This document shows positions 1 through 8,673 of a DNA stretch of 64,000 bases, piece by piece (the first letter of the stretch is position 1; every line of letters starts with the position of its first letter). The notes beneath the pieces were generated by a model, which saw only the letters and a program-made list of their open reading frames with translations, was not told the DNA's origin and ran no database searches. This DNA comes from JAIVHA01 sp965367295 (GTDB lineage Bacteria > Pseudomonadota > Gammaproteobacteria > DSM-19610): NCBI GenBank assembly GCA_965367295.1, contig CBDUHN010000003.1, positions 1 through 64,000 on the forward strand, written 5' to 3'. A program made the translations under genes and the position numbers.

Positions 1-225
1 GTAGGTAACAGCCTTGGTGACGTAGGTAACAGCCTTGGTGACGTAGGTAACAGCCTTGGTAATGTGGGCAACATCATTGGCGCTACCAGCAGCCTTGCCG
101 GAGACAGCGGGCTCGGCACCACCCCCTCCAGCCTGATCAACCTGGGTGTCGGCGACTCCTCCCTTACCTCCACCGTAGGTGACAGCCTCGGTGACATTCT
201 GCAACTCCCTATCCCTGGCCTGTAA
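1..225 (+). CDS. C-terminal fragment of a heptapeptide-repeat protein (5' end outside window)
   Basis: Frame 1 is open from the window edge to a TAA at 223-225 and gives the last 74 residues of a longer protein. It begins with three tandem 21-bp units at 1-63, each coding for V-G-N-S-L-G-D (the third ends in N). A diverged copy, VGDSLGD, lies near the end at 175-195. The spacer is rich in Gly, Ser, Thr and Leu, and the tail is hydrophobic (LQLPIPGL). Such low-complexity short-period repeats are typical of secreted or surface beta-rich proteins, but I recognise no named family, so function is unknown. The next gene starts 41 bp downstream on the same strand. Confidence 0.6.
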   Translation, partial: VGNSLGDVGNSLGDVGNSLGNVGNIIGATSSLAGDSGLGTTPSSLINLGVGDSSLTSTVGDSLGDILQLPIPGL

Positions 226-266
226 TGACAGGCGCTTGCGGAAGATGACGCAGCTCGATAAATGAC

Positions 267-3008
267 GTGAAGTCCACACTCACAGCTTCTCTTACCGCCC
301 TGACACTGGCCTTGCTGCTGCATGCGAGCGGGGTACTGGATACACTGAACGGGGGGATGCGGGATTTCCTGTTTACCGCCAATCTGCACCAGCAAGACAG
401 CGACCTTGTGCTGGTAGAAATCGATGCCCACAGTCTCCGCGAGCTGGCTGCCTGGCCCTGGCCACGCAGCCACCACGCCCGGGTCATCGATCAACTCAGT
501 GCCGCTGGCGCACAGACTATCGGGATTGATCTCGACATGAGCACTGCCTCATCCGTCGAACAGGATCAGGCCCTTGCCCATGCAATCCAGCGCCACACCT
601 CCAGGCGCAAACTACTGCTCCCCGTCTTTCAGCAATCCGCCCAACAGCAGCATGTAAATGCGCCTACCGTGATCACACGGCCGCTGGAATTATTCATTAC
701 GGCCGGCGCCAGCACCGCATCGGTCAATGTCACACCGGATCACGATGGACTGGTGCGCAGCTTGCGCCATTTCCCGAACACACCGGTCCTGAATACCCCT
801 TCCCTCGCCGTGGCCCTCGGCCATGATATCCCTCTTACAGGCAACGAAGTCGCCATCGATTACAGCATTCATCCCGGATCTTTTCTGCGCCTGTCCTATG
901 CGGATATCTACCAGGGAAATTTCGACCCGGAACAGGTAAACGGAAAAACCGTACTCATCGGTTCAACCGCCATTGAACTGGGTGATCAATTGGCCACTCC
1001 CTTGCATCGGGCCTTGCCGGGTATGATTGTGCAGGCCCTCGCCTACCAGTCCCTGCATAACCAGACCTTACTACATAGCAACCCGGTGGCCAGTATCCTG
1101 TTGGCGACCCTCACAGCGATTCTCATCAGCTTTTCGACCTACAAACCCAGCTGGCGCACTGGCATCCTGCTACTGTGCGTCACCGTGGCCGGCATTTTCA
1201 TGCTCGCCGCCGCAGCCTTCGCATACTGGCGCCTGATGCTCCCGGTCTACAGTCTGTCGAGTACGGCGGTCATTGCCCTGGTCATCAACTTTATCCGGAC
1301 CATCGACCACCAGGGCCTGACATTGGCACGCCAGCGTCGCACAATCAAAACCAAGAATGACATCGTACAAGCCGTATTTCACAACAGCATCGACCCGATT
1401 CTGACTGTCACTGCCGATGGCCGGATATCCACACTCAACAATCCTGCCGCACAATTGATCGATAATACCCGCAACCGCATTCTCGGCACGCCAGTCACCC
1501 GGATACTTCCCAACTGGGACGAATTGCGCAACCGGTATACCGGCAGTCATACCCAAACCACGCTGCATGATCACGCGGGGCATACGATACCGGTGGAAAT
1601 CGCCCTGGGCAGTACCACACAAGAAGATCCCGACGAATACATTTTGATCCTGCAGGACATTACCGAGCGTCTGCAGCTGCAACAATCGCTGGAATATGCC
1701 GCGACGCATGATGCGCTTACTGAACTACCCAACCGACGCGCATTACATCACCACATGAATGAAGCTCTGGAGCAGACCAATACGGACCCTACTCCGGTAG
1801 CGCTGCTTCTGCTGGACCTCGACCATTTCAAGGAAATCAATGACACCCTTGGCCACGCAACGGGAGATGATGTACTACGGCAGTTAAGCACTCGTTTCAG
1901 GTCTGTGCTTCCGAACGACATCATGGTGGCGCGCATCGGTGGCGACGAGTTCGCCTTTGTTACTCACAGACAGGGGGCACGTACCCGACTGGAGGATTTT
2001 TCACACACCCTGTTCGCCGCACTACAGGCGCCGTTACAACTGGACGGTATCAGCATCTCACTGAATGCCAGTGCGGGTATCAGCGTGTTTCCCGACGATG
2101 CCGTCTGCGCGGCCGAACTGCTTCAGCATGCGGATGTGGCAATGTACAAGGCAAAGGAATTCGGCAGAACCCTGGCCGTCTACGATGAAGCGACCAATCG
2201 CCACAGCCTGCGCCGCCTGAGCATCATCAGCCAGCTGAAAGAGGCCATTCATTCCAACCAGTTGTCGGTGCATTACCAACCCAAGGTGGACACACAAACG
2301 CAGTGCTGTATTGGCGCCGAAGCTCTCGTTCGCTGGCAGCACCCGGTCATTGGCACCATTCCTCCCGCGGAATTCATCCCGCTTGCCGAACAGACCGGGA
2401 ATATCGATGCCCTGACAACCTGGGTCATGGACCAGGTTTTCACTGACATCCGGAAACATGGGCCCGCCCTTTCCGCACTGCGCATCTCCATCAACCTGTC
2501 GGGTAGATCCCTCGCGGAAACGGATTGCGCGGATCACTTCCTGCGCCACTTGCAGACATCCCGGGTCTCACCCGACCAGATCGGGATTGAGGTCACCGAA
2601 AGCGCGGCCATGGATCAACCCGAACGGGCGATCAGCATACTGAATGCCTTCCAGGCCGCCGGTATCCAGATTGAGCTGGATGATTACGGAACCGGCTACT
2701 CCTCCCTGTCTTACCTGCAACGGCTACCCATCCACACCATCAAACTGGATCGCTCCCTGATCATGGATATTACCCACTCAAAAACCAGCCACACCATCGT
2801 GGCAGCGACCATCGACATGGCGCATCGACTGGGGTATACGCTGGTCGCAGAGGGCGTGGAGGATAATGACACGCTGGCGGCGCTGGCCGACCTGGGTTGT
2901 GAAAAGATCCAGGGCTACCTGTTCAGCAAGCCACTGCCGCTCGACGAATTTCTTCACTGGCTACAGGCACAGCGCACTCATCTCCCACAGCGGCGATCCG
3001 CCCAATAA
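267..3008 (+). CDS. CHASE2-PAS-GGDEF-EAL bifunctional c-di-GMP protein
   Basis: This 913-residue membrane signalling protein is expected to make and/or break cyclic di-GMP. An N-terminal hydrophobic helix leads into an extracytoplasmic CHASE2 domain (about residues 20-270, with the LVEIDAHSL and WPWPRSHHA signatures). Three more membrane helices follow at about 275-360, then a PAS domain (about 375-480), a GGDEF domain (intact IGGDEF at about 556) and an EAL domain (EALVRW at about 695). The EAL ligands SINLSG, EVTES, DDYGTGYSS, KLDRS, AEGVED and QGY are all present. The RxxD inhibitory site before GGDEF is replaced (LPND). The start is a GTG at 267, because the ATG at 262 meets a stop after one codon. 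The CHASE2 ligand is unknown. Confidence 0.9.
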   Translation: MKSTLTASLTALTLALLLHASGVLDTLNGGMRDFLFTANLHQQDSDLVLVEIDAHSLRELAAWPWPRSHHARVIDQLSAAGAQTIGIDLDMSTASSVEQDQALAHAIQRHTSRRKLLLPVFQQSAQQQHVNAPTVITRPLELFITAGASTASVNVTPDHDGLVRSLRHFPNTPVLNTPSLAVALGHDIPLTGNEVAIDYSIHPGSFLRLSYADIYQGNFDPEQVNGKTVLIGSTAIELGDQLATPLHRALPGMIVQALAYQSLHNQTLLHSNPVASILLATLTAILISFSTYKPSWRTGILLLCVTVAGIFMLAAAAFAYWRLMLPVYSLSSTAVIALVINFIRTIDHQGLTLARQRRTIKTKNDIVQAVFHNSIDPILTVTADGRISTLNNPAAQLIDNTRNRILGTPVTRILPNWDELRNRYTGSHTQTTLHDHAGHTIPVEIALGSTTQEDPDEYILILQDITERLQLQQSLEYAATHDALTELPNRRALHHHMNEALEQTNTDPTPVALLLLDLDHFKEINDTLGHATGDDVLRQLSTRFRSVLPNDIMVARIGGDEFAFVTHRQGARTRLEDFSHTLFAALQAPLQLDGISISLNASAGISVFPDDAVCAAELLQHADVAMYKAKEFGRTLAVYDEATNRHSLRRLSIISQLKEAIHSNQLSVHYQPKVDTQTQCCIGAEALVRWQHPVIGTIPPAEFIPLAEQTGNIDALTTWVMDQVFTDIRKHGPALSALRISINLSGRSLAETDCADHFLRHLQTSRVSPDQIGIEVTESAAMDQPERAISILNAFQAAGIQIELDDYGTGYSSLSYLQRLPIHTIKLDRSLIMDITHSKTSHTIVAATIDMAHRLGYTLVAEGVEDNDTLAALADLGCEKIQGYLFSKPLPLDEFLHWLQAQRTHLPQRRSAQ

Positions 3009-3035
3009 AAAAGGGCGTGCAGTGCACGCCCTTTT
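3009..3035 (+). terminator. Bidirectional rho-independent terminator
   Basis: A perfect 9-bp stem (GGGCGTGCA at 3013-3021, TGCACGCCC at 3023-3031) is flanked by an A-run at 3007-3012 and TTTT at 3032-3035. It therefore works on both strands, between the CHASE2 gene and the convergent dsrE2-like gene. Confidence 0.85.
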
Positions 3036-3056
3036 CAATGACCCGCGAAAACCTGA

Positions 3057-3668
3057 TCAGATGAACAGGCAGACGTCGGAATCCTTGGCCACCGGCAGGA
3101 AGTAGGTGGCACCGACGTAATCCACGCCGTCGATGAACTCGCTATGACTGAAACCGAATACGTCCACGGTCATCTGACAGGCAAGCATTTTCACATCTGC
3201 TTCGATGCACAGTTCACGCAACTCTGCGACGGTAGCCACACCCTTGTTCTTGAACGTCTTCTTCATCAGGGAGGTGGCGACCTTCTCAAAGCCCGGGATA
3301 CCGGCCATGATCAGGTTCGGCATGGGCCAGGTGATGCCCTGGAACCACTTGGGACCAAAGGGCATCTTCATCGGCATGGCCGGGTTGCCCAGCGGGCTGA
3401 CCTCGGAAGGGATTTCCTTCTTCAGCAGCAGCAGACCGTAAAAGGTGAAGAACACGGAAGCATCCCAGCCAATTGCAGACGCAGTGGACGCCAGAATGAA
3501 GGGAGGATAGGCCCAGTCCAGGGTGCCCTTGGTGGCGATGATGGACATGGACGGGGTCCGTGCCTCATCGATTTCTTTGATCTTGGTGGGCAGCAGCTCA
3601 TCCAGCTTCTGGTTGAGCCATGCATTCATCTGTTCATTACCCATCATTTCTTCAGCTGTCGTCGACAT
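3057..3668 (-). CDS. dsrE2: DsrE2-like (DsrE/DsrF/DrsH superfamily) sulfur-carrier protein
   Basis: This 203-residue protein resembles the DsrE2 / peroxiredoxin-family DsrE proteins of sulfur-oxidising bacteria. Those proteins take part in cytoplasmic sulfane-sulfur transfer, usually with rhodanese and TusA. Visible are the N-terminal acidic helix, the central hydrophobic stretch around PPFILASTASAIGWDASVFF, the PMPNLIMAGIPGFE region and the conserved cysteine in MLACQMTVDVFGF (about residue 165). A strong Shine-Dalgarno (AGGAGGAGG) lies 7-8 nt before the ATG. A rhodanese gene is next upstream on the same strand but about 300 bp away, so the two may have separate promoters. No tusA is present here. 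The exact DsrE2 subgroup is inferred. Confidence 0.8.
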   Translation of the reverse strand: MSTTAEEMMGNEQMNAWLNQKLDELLPTKIKEIDEARTPSMSIIATKGTLDWAYPPFILASTASAIGWDASVFFTFYGLLLLKKEIPSEVSPLGNPAMPMKMPFGPKWFQGITWPMPNLIMAGIPGFEKVATSLMKKTFKNKGVATVAELRELCIEADVKMLACQMTVDVFGFSHSEFIDGVDYVGATYFLPVAKDSDVCLFI

Positions 3669-3708
3669 TACTGTCCTCCTCCTAGCCGTGTAATTTGTAT
3701 CATCATCA

Positions 3709-3714
3709 ATTATA
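3709..3714 (-). promoter_or_regulatory. -10 element of the dsrE2-like gene
   Basis: A perfect TATAAT on the minus strand lies in an AT-rich patch about 40 nt upstream of the start codon, with the Shine-Dalgarno between. No good -35 hexamer is visible 16-18 nt further upstream. Confidence 0.5.
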
Positions 3715-3969
3715 TAGTGAGGATCCCGCAGTGGTCGCCTCTATGCGTTTCGTGATCTACCGCCACCACATCCTGCTAACTTACAGTCGCCACAGCCAGG
3801 AGCCAGGGCTGGTGCAGACGCGACCGGGAAGATGCTGCTGGTGGCCGGCGTGACGGTCAATTCTGCCCACAACCCGGTGGAAATACCACCCCCAAAACCC
3901 GGAAGCCGGATTTATAGCCGATTTACGTGGTACCGGCAGGATCAAACCCCACTGCCAAAAGGGAGCGGC
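3715..3969. other. Intergenic stretch without a recognised gene
   Basis: Together with 3669-3714, about 300 bp separate the dsrE2-like and rhodanese genes. Open frames here are short, lack ribosome binding sites and resemble nothing I know. No clear terminator for the rhodanese transcript is seen. Confidence 0.4.
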
Positions 3970-4398
3970 TCAGCACTGCTCCCAGGGAAGCCCATGAAAT
4001 CGCCAACCACCACTACTGCTGCGGTGATGATGTTCATCCAGGTCGCCCTCGAAGCCCTCTTCAACATGATAGATTTCGTGGAATCCTGAGGCGAGCAGGG
4101 CCTTGCCGGCCTCCAGGGAGCGCTTGCCACTACGGCAGATGAGGATCACCGGCGCACTGCGCTGGTCATCGTCATGGCTAAGCCCACCCAGGATCAGCTT
4201 GCGGATGTCGGTGACGAAATGGGGGTTGATGTCCCAGTCCGGCTCATCGATCCAGGGCACATGCAGGGCCCCAATGGGGTGACCAACGAACAGGAATTCC
4301 ATATTGGAGCGGATATCCACCAGCAGGGCGCGCGGATCCCGCTGCACCATCTCCCATGCCTCCCGTGGGCCCAGTCCCTTCACCTGCTGGCTTTCCAT
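3970..4398 (-). CDS. Rhodanese-like sulfurtransferase
   Basis: A single-domain rhodanese of 142 residues. The active-site loop is CRSGKRS, with the catalytic cysteine that carries persulfide. The usual LLVDIRSNMEF motif of the CH2A region and the GALHVPW segment precede it. The C-terminus (GGWRFHGLPWEQC) ends in an extra cysteine. I chose the ATG at 4398 (MESQQVKG). The in-frame ATG at 4446 lies on the upstream side of a TATACT -10 box and would not be transcribed. It is divergent from a TtcA-family gene and upstream of the DsrE2-like gene, suggesting a local sulfur-transfer group. No signal peptide is present, so it should be cytoplasmic. Confidence 0.85.
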   Translation of the reverse strand: MESQQVKGLGPREAWEMVQRDPRALLVDIRSNMEFLFVGHPIGALHVPWIDEPDWDINPHFVTDIRKLILGGLSHDDDQRSAPVILICRSGKRSLEAGKALLASGFHEIYHVEEGFEGDLDEHHHRSSSGGWRFHGLPWEQC

Positions 4399-4433
4399 GT
4401 ACTTGTCCTGTTCCCGCGAAACCGGTGATTTCC

Positions 4434-4439
4434 AGTATA
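4434..4439 (-). promoter_or_regulatory. -10 element upstream of the rhodanese gene
   Basis: TATACT on the minus strand, 35 nt before the chosen ATG at 4398. Its position over the alternative upstream ATG argues for the shorter protein. The -35 is weak. Confidence 0.45.
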
Positions 4440-4500
4440 GTGGCATTCACAGGCAAACCGACAGCTTGTCAGCCGGCCGCTTGCCACGTACCTTTCGCCC

Positions 4501-5220
4501 ATGCTCCCGCAACCCCCAAAGGCCCTGCTGCGCCCGGTCGGACGCGCCATTGCCGACTACGAAATGATCCGCCCCGGCGACCGCGTCCTGCTGGGCGTAT
4601 CCGGCGGCAAGGATTCCCTGTCGCTGCTGCACATCCTGCTGCATCTGCAGCGCCACGCCCCGATCCACTTTGATCTGGGGGTCATCAGCGTAGATCCTAT
4701 GGTAGAGGGCTTCGACCTCGCACCGCTGCAACCCCATGTCACCGGCCTCGGCGTGCCCTTTCATTTCGTGCATGAACCGATCATGGAGCGAGCCAAGACC
4801 CATATGGACGGGGATTCCTACTGCAGCTGGTGCGCACGCATGAAACGCGGCGTAATGTACAGTACCGCCCGCCGCGAGGGCTATAACGTACTGGCCCTGG
4901 CGCAGCACCTGGACGACCTGGCGGAGAGTTTCCTGATGTCTGCCTTCCACGGCGGCCAGCTGCGCACCATGAAGGCGCATTACACCAATGATGCCGGCGA
5001 CCTGCGCATCATTCGCCCGCTGGTGTATGTGCGGGAACGCCAGACCCGTGAATTCGCCCGCAGCGCTGAGCTGCCGGTAATCGGAGACAGCTGCCCGGCC
5101 TGCTTCCGCATGCCCACCCAGCGCCAGCGAATGAAAGAACTGCTGGCTCAGCAGGAGTCCGACAACAAGCTTCTTTTCAAAAGCCTTTTATCCACCATCA
5201 GGCCACTTATGATGGAATAA
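4501..5220 (+). CDS. TtcA-family PP-loop tRNA 2-thiocytidine synthetase-like protein
   Basis: A 239-residue ATP-dependent tRNA thiolase relative. The PP-loop SGGKDS is at residues 35-40. The cluster-binding pair CSWC aligns with CxxC of E. coli TtcA, and a second cysteine pair, CPAC, lies where TtcA has CNLC. IRPL and the GGQLRTMKA segment also match TtcA. It is shorter than E. coli TtcA (about 311 residues) at both ends, so it may be a paralogue with a different substrate. TtcA enzymes need a [4Fe-4S] cluster and a sulfur donor; the divergent rhodanese gene is an attractive donor, which is inference. The start lacks a clear Shine-Dalgarno. Confidence 0.75.
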   Translation: MLPQPPKALLRPVGRAIADYEMIRPGDRVLLGVSGGKDSLSLLHILLHLQRHAPIHFDLGVISVDPMVEGFDLAPLQPHVTGLGVPFHFVHEPIMERAKTHMDGDSYCSWCARMKRGVMYSTARREGYNVLALAQHLDDLAESFLMSAFHGGQLRTMKAHYTNDAGDLRIIRPLVYVRERQTREFARSAELPVIGDSCPACFRMPTQRQRMKELLAQQESDNKLLFKSLLSTIRPLMME

Positions 5221-5281
5221 GAGCGAATATCAGGTGCAGATTCGCCACCCATATCAATATTTAAGCAAATGTGGGAATTAG

Positions 5282-5312
5282 TTGACAATTATCCACCATA
5301 ACAGCAAATAAA
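5282..5312 (+). promoter_or_regulatory. Possible promoter before the acyltransferase gene
   Basis: An exact TTGACA at 5282-5287 sits in an unusually AT-rich 150-bp gap (5221-5370). The best -10 is AATAAA at 19-nt spacing, which is poor, so the exact promoter is uncertain. Confidence 0.3.
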
Positions 5313-5370
5313 ATGGTTATTTACTCTAAAATAATCACTATTTTGCACCGATAAAGCCAGAACTATCCAG

Positions 5371-6258
5371 ATGCGCGCCAAATTGCTTCAATTCATCCTC
5401 CGGCTCTTCGCCCTCATGCCCCTGCGCCTCAACCATGGCATGGGCGCCTGTTTCGGCTGGCTGCTGTCGGTAACCCCCAATGACCTGAGCCGCACCACCG
5501 AAGCCAACCTGCAACGCTGCCTGCCTGAACTGACCCCGTCCGATCGCAGACGACTGGCGCGCCGCAGCCTCATGGAAACCGGCAAGACCCTTACTGAAAC
5601 CGGCCCCCTCTGGTGCTGGTCCGGGGAACGGGCACTGGCGCTGCTGCAAGAGGTGCGCGACCGCGACCTGGTCGACGATGCCCTCCAGCAGGGGCGCGGG
5701 CTGATTCTCGCCACCCCGCACCTCGGGGCATGGGAACTGGCCGGACTGTGGGCGGCCGCCAATCTGCCCATGACCACCCTGTACCGTCCGCCCAGGATTC
5801 CAGAGCTCGATCACCTGGTGCGCCAGGCACGGGAGCGCATGGGGGCCCGCTATGTACCCGCCGATGCCGGCGGGGTACGCGCCCTGTACCAGGCGCTGGC
5901 GGATAACCGCGTGGTGGGCATGCTGCCGGACCAGGACCCGCGTGATAGCGGTGGTGACTTTGCGCCGTTCTTCGGTGTGCCGGCCTACACCATGACCTTT
6001 CTGTCACGGCTGGCGCGCAAGACCAGGGCCCCGGTGTTGTTCGCCTACTGCGAGCGACTACCCCGGGCACGCGGCTATATCCTGCATTTCATGACGACAC
6101 CAAAGGCGATCAATGAAGGCAGTGCCGCGGAATCCCTGCTGGTCGTGAATCAGATGGTGGAACAGTGCGTACGCGCCCTGCCGGAGCAGTACCAATGGAG
6201 CTATAAACGCTTCAAGACACGCCCCGAGGATATCGCGGCACGGCGTCCGGGGAGATAA
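5371..6258 (+). CDS. LpxL/HtrB-family lipid A acyltransferase
   Basis: A 295-residue lysophospholipid-acyltransferase superfamily member of the LpxL/LpxM group, which adds secondary acyl chains to lipid A precursors at the inner membrane. The H-x4-E catalytic motif is HLGAWE (H117, E122). Also typical are TLYRPPRIPELD, the MLPDQDPRDSGG block and the C-terminal PEQYQWSYKRFKTRP. An N-terminal hydrophobic helix (about residues 5-20) anchors it. Length is usual for the family. I cannot tell which acyl position or chain length it uses. Confidence 0.88.
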   Translation: MRAKLLQFILRLFALMPLRLNHGMGACFGWLLSVTPNDLSRTTEANLQRCLPELTPSDRRRLARRSLMETGKTLTETGPLWCWSGERALALLQEVRDRDLVDDALQQGRGLILATPHLGAWELAGLWAAANLPMTTLYRPPRIPELDHLVRQARERMGARYVPADAGGVRALYQALADNRVVGMLPDQDPRDSGGDFAPFFGVPAYTMTFLSRLARKTRAPVLFAYCERLPRARGYILHFMTTPKAINEGSAAESLLVVNQMVEQCVRALPEQYQWSYKRFKTRPEDIAARRPGR

Positions 6259-6299
6259 ACGCACCGGCGGATGCGCCAGGAACCGGCACGGGCACCGCC

Positions 6300-6620
6300 T
6301 TAATGGGTGGTCGGTTGTTTCTGCAGACGCTTCAGGAACACCAGCATCTCCTTGGCCGCCTGCTTGTCGCCCCTGGCCTCTGCCGCCTCGATCCCCTTTT
6401 CATAGGCGGCTATCGCCTGCGGATTGCGCCCCAGCCCGGTGAGCACCTTGCCATACAGCTTCCAGGCCGCAGAGTAGCCGGCATCCAGCTGGACAGCCAT
6501 CGCCAGGTGTTCAGCCGCCATGGCCGCATCCCCCTGCTTGAAGTATTCGTTGCCAAGACTGTAGCGCAGCAGGGCATTATCCTGGCCGGCCGCCAGCATC
6601 TTTTCAAAATTATCGATCAT
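6300..6620 (-). CDS. Small tetratricopeptide-repeat protein
   Basis: About 106 residues with two to three TPR-like helical pairs. LLRYSLGNEYFKQGDAAMAA and AAWKLYGKVLTGLGRNPQAI carry the usual small and aromatic TPR positions, followed by a charged C-terminal helix. Such proteins are binding scaffolds; the partner is unknown. The longer frame to 6659 would overlap the methyltransferase gene. A GGGAGG site precedes a GTG at 6626 (6 nt) and an ATG at 6620 (12 nt), so either start is possible. It is last in the minus-strand run behind trkH and the methyltransferase gene. Confidence 0.75.
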   Translation of the reverse strand: MIDNFEKMLAAGQDNALLRYSLGNEYFKQGDAAMAAEHLAMAVQLDAGYSAAWKLYGKVLTGLGRNPQAIAAYEKGIEAAEARGDKQAAKEMLVFLKRLQKQPTTH

Positions 6621-6637
6621 CCCCACGTGATACCTCC

Positions 6638-7213
6638 CTATCGTTGCATGGCCACGCAATAGACTTCATTGCGCAGACCCTGTTGCGGATCACCGACCCG
6701 CCCCTCCTCGCGGTAGCTCAGTATGCGCAGGCCGTCCAGCCGCTGCAGCAGTTCATTTTCCTGCAACAGAAATTCCGGATCCGCAGGCCCCACACTCGCC
6801 ACCTTATCGGCCAGAAACGTCTGGTAGAACAACAGGCCACCGGGACGCAATGCCGCGCGCAGATCGACAAACAGGGGGCGATGGAGAAAATAGCTCACCA
6901 CGATGACATCAAAACTGGCCGCTACCGGCGGTGACGCAATGACGTCCCGCACCTGCGCCTGTAGCACGCCTGATACCCGCTGGGCCCGAATCCGCTCAAT
7001 GGCCACTGGCGAAAAATCCCAGGCCTGCACCTGCAGGCCCCGTTCGGCCAGCAAGCGTGCGTTGCCACCCAGGCCACAGGCCAGGTCGAGGGCATTCCCC
7101 GACGCCGGCAGCAGGTGAGCGTATTCCCTCAGCACCTGCACTGCGCGGGGATCGGTGACAGGCGCCTGCGCGTGGCGTGCATCCCACTTTGCACGCAGGT
7201 CCGCACCGGACAT
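6638..7213 (-). CDS. Class I SAM-dependent methyltransferase (TehB-like)
   Basis: A 191-residue Rossmann methyltransferase. Motif I is ALDLACGLGGNA, motif II is the acidic QAWDFSP, and motif IV region is FDVIVVSYFLHRPL. The family resembles TehB and other small-molecule methyltransferases, but the substrate cannot be read from sequence. The start at 7213 (MSGADLRAKWD) overlaps the trkH stop codon by one base (TGATG), indicating translational coupling. The in-frame start at 7300 would run far into trkH and is rejected. Confidence 0.82.
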   Translation of the reverse strand: MSGADLRAKWDARHAQAPVTDPRAVQVLREYAHLLPASGNALDLACGLGGNARLLAERGLQVQAWDFSPVAIERIRAQRVSGVLQAQVRDVIASPPVAASFDVIVVSYFLHRPLFVDLRAALRPGGLLFYQTFLADKVASVGPADPEFLLQENELLQRLDGLRILSYREEGRVGDPQQGLRNEVYCVAMQR

Positions 7214-8673
7214 CAGTGGCGCCAGAAGGCCGGCGTCAACAGCACCAGCGCAGTGAAAATTTCCAGGCGGCCGAGCAGCATGGCGAAGCACAGTACCCAC
7301 TTGGAGGTATCATTGATGGTGCCATAGTGCAGCCCCACCTCTCCCAGCCCCGGGCCCAGGTTGTTCATGCAGGCAGCCACTGCCGAAAAGGACGTGACCT
7401 GATCCAGCCCGGTGGACATGAGGATGAGCATCATCACCGCAAAGCTGGCCACATAGGTTGCGAAGAATCCCCACACCGACTCCACCACACGGTCCGGCAT
7501 CGCCTTGTGGCCCACCTTGACCGGTATCTGCGCATTAGGATGCACCAGGCGGGTGATCTCCCGCCCCCCCTGCTTCAACAGCAGCAGAAAGCGGATCACC
7601 TTCATGCCGCCACCGGTGGAACCGGCACAACCGCCAATGAAACTGCTGAACAACAGCAGTACCGGCAGAAAGCCCGGCCAGTTGAAATACTCTGCCGTGG
7701 TGAAGCCGGTGGTCGTACCTATCGATACCGCCTGGAAGATACCGTGATGTACCGCGTCGTAACCACTACCGAAGGAGTGGGTGAAATGCAGGTAAGACAC
7801 ACTCACCGCCGCCACCAGCACCAGGATGACAAGGTAGGTCTTCACCTCCGGATCGGTAAGGTAAGGCCGCAGGCTGAGGGAACGCCAGGCCACGAAATGC
7901 AGCGAGAAATTCACCCCCGCCAGCAGCATGAACACCACGGCCACCATTTCGATCGCCGCGTTGTTGAAATAGCCGATACTGGCGTCGTGGGTGGAGAAAC
8001 CACCGATCGCCACGGTGGAGAAACTGTGGGCGATGGCGTCGAAGCCGGTCATGCCCGCCAGCCAGTAGGCGATAGCGCAGGCGATGGTCATCGACAGGTA
8101 GATATACCAGAGCGCCTTGGCCGTCTCGGTGATACGCGGCGTGAGCTTGCTATCCTTCATCGGACCGGGGGTTTCCGCCCGGTAGAGCTGCATGCCCCCG
8201 ATGCCGAGCATGGGCATGACCGCCACCGCCAGCACGACGATACCCATACCGCCCAGCCACTGCAGCTCCTGGCGATAGATCAGGATCGATTGCGGCAGGT
8301 CATCGATGCCGGTAATCACCGTGGCACCGGTAGTGGTCAACCCGGACATGGACTCGAACACGGCATCGGTAAACGGCATATGCGGATACTCGGACAACAT
8401 GAAGGGCACAGCCCCCACCAGCCCGAGCACGGTCCAGAACATCACCACTACCAGGAAGCCATCGCGCACCCGCAGTTCGCGGCGCATGCCTCGCACCGGC
8501 AGCCAGAACAGGAAACCCACCACCAGTACCGAAATAAAGCCCAGCAGAAAAGGCGCAATGGCGCCATCGTCGTACCACCAGGACACCAGCGCGGGTGGCA
8601 GCATAGTGGTACTGAACACCATCATGAGCAGACCAAGAATGCGTTGTATGGTGGTGAATTGCATGCGGCGCAA
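7213..8673 (-). CDS. trkH: Trk potassium uptake system membrane subunit TrkH
   Basis: The 486-residue pore-forming subunit of the Trk K+ uptake system in the inner membrane. It has about ten hydrophobic segments arranged as four membrane-pore-membrane repeats. Pore-loop glycine signatures include FESMSGLTTTGATV, SIGTTTGFTT and GCAGSTGGGMKVIRF. It begins directly after trkA (stop and start abut at 8673/8674), so the channel and its gating subunit are co-transcribed. Length is normal for TrkH. Confidence 0.95.
   Translation of the reverse strand: MRRMQFTTIQRILGLLMMVFSTTMLPPALVSWWYDDGAIAPFLLGFISVLVVGFLFWLPVRGMRRELRVRDGFLVVVMFWTVLGLVGAVPFMLSEYPHMPFTDAVFESMSGLTTTGATVITGIDDLPQSILIYRQELQWLGGMGIVVLAVAVMPMLGIGGMQLYRAETPGPMKDSKLTPRITETAKALWYIYLSMTIACAIAYWLAGMTGFDAIAHSFSTVAIGGFSTHDASIGYFNNAAIEMVAVVFMLLAGVNFSLHFVAWRSLSLRPYLTDPEVKTYLVILVLVAAVSVSYLHFTHSFGSGYDAVHHGIFQAVSIGTTTGFTTAEYFNWPGFLPVLLLFSSFIGGCAGSTGGGMKVIRFLLLLKQGGREITRLVHPNAQIPVKVGHKAMPDRVVESVWGFFATYVASFAVMMLILMSTGLDQVTSFSAVAACMNNLGPGLGEVGLHYGTINDTSKWVLCFAMLLGRLEIFTALVLLTPAFWRH

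Noticed and set aside
1..63. Possible CRISPR-like array at the window start
   Set aside because: The 21-bp units are contiguous, without spacers, and in frame with a coding region.
3832..4089. Small frame in the gap between dsrE2 and rhodanese genes
   Set aside because: No ribosome site, no similarity and overlap with the rhodanese gene antisense.
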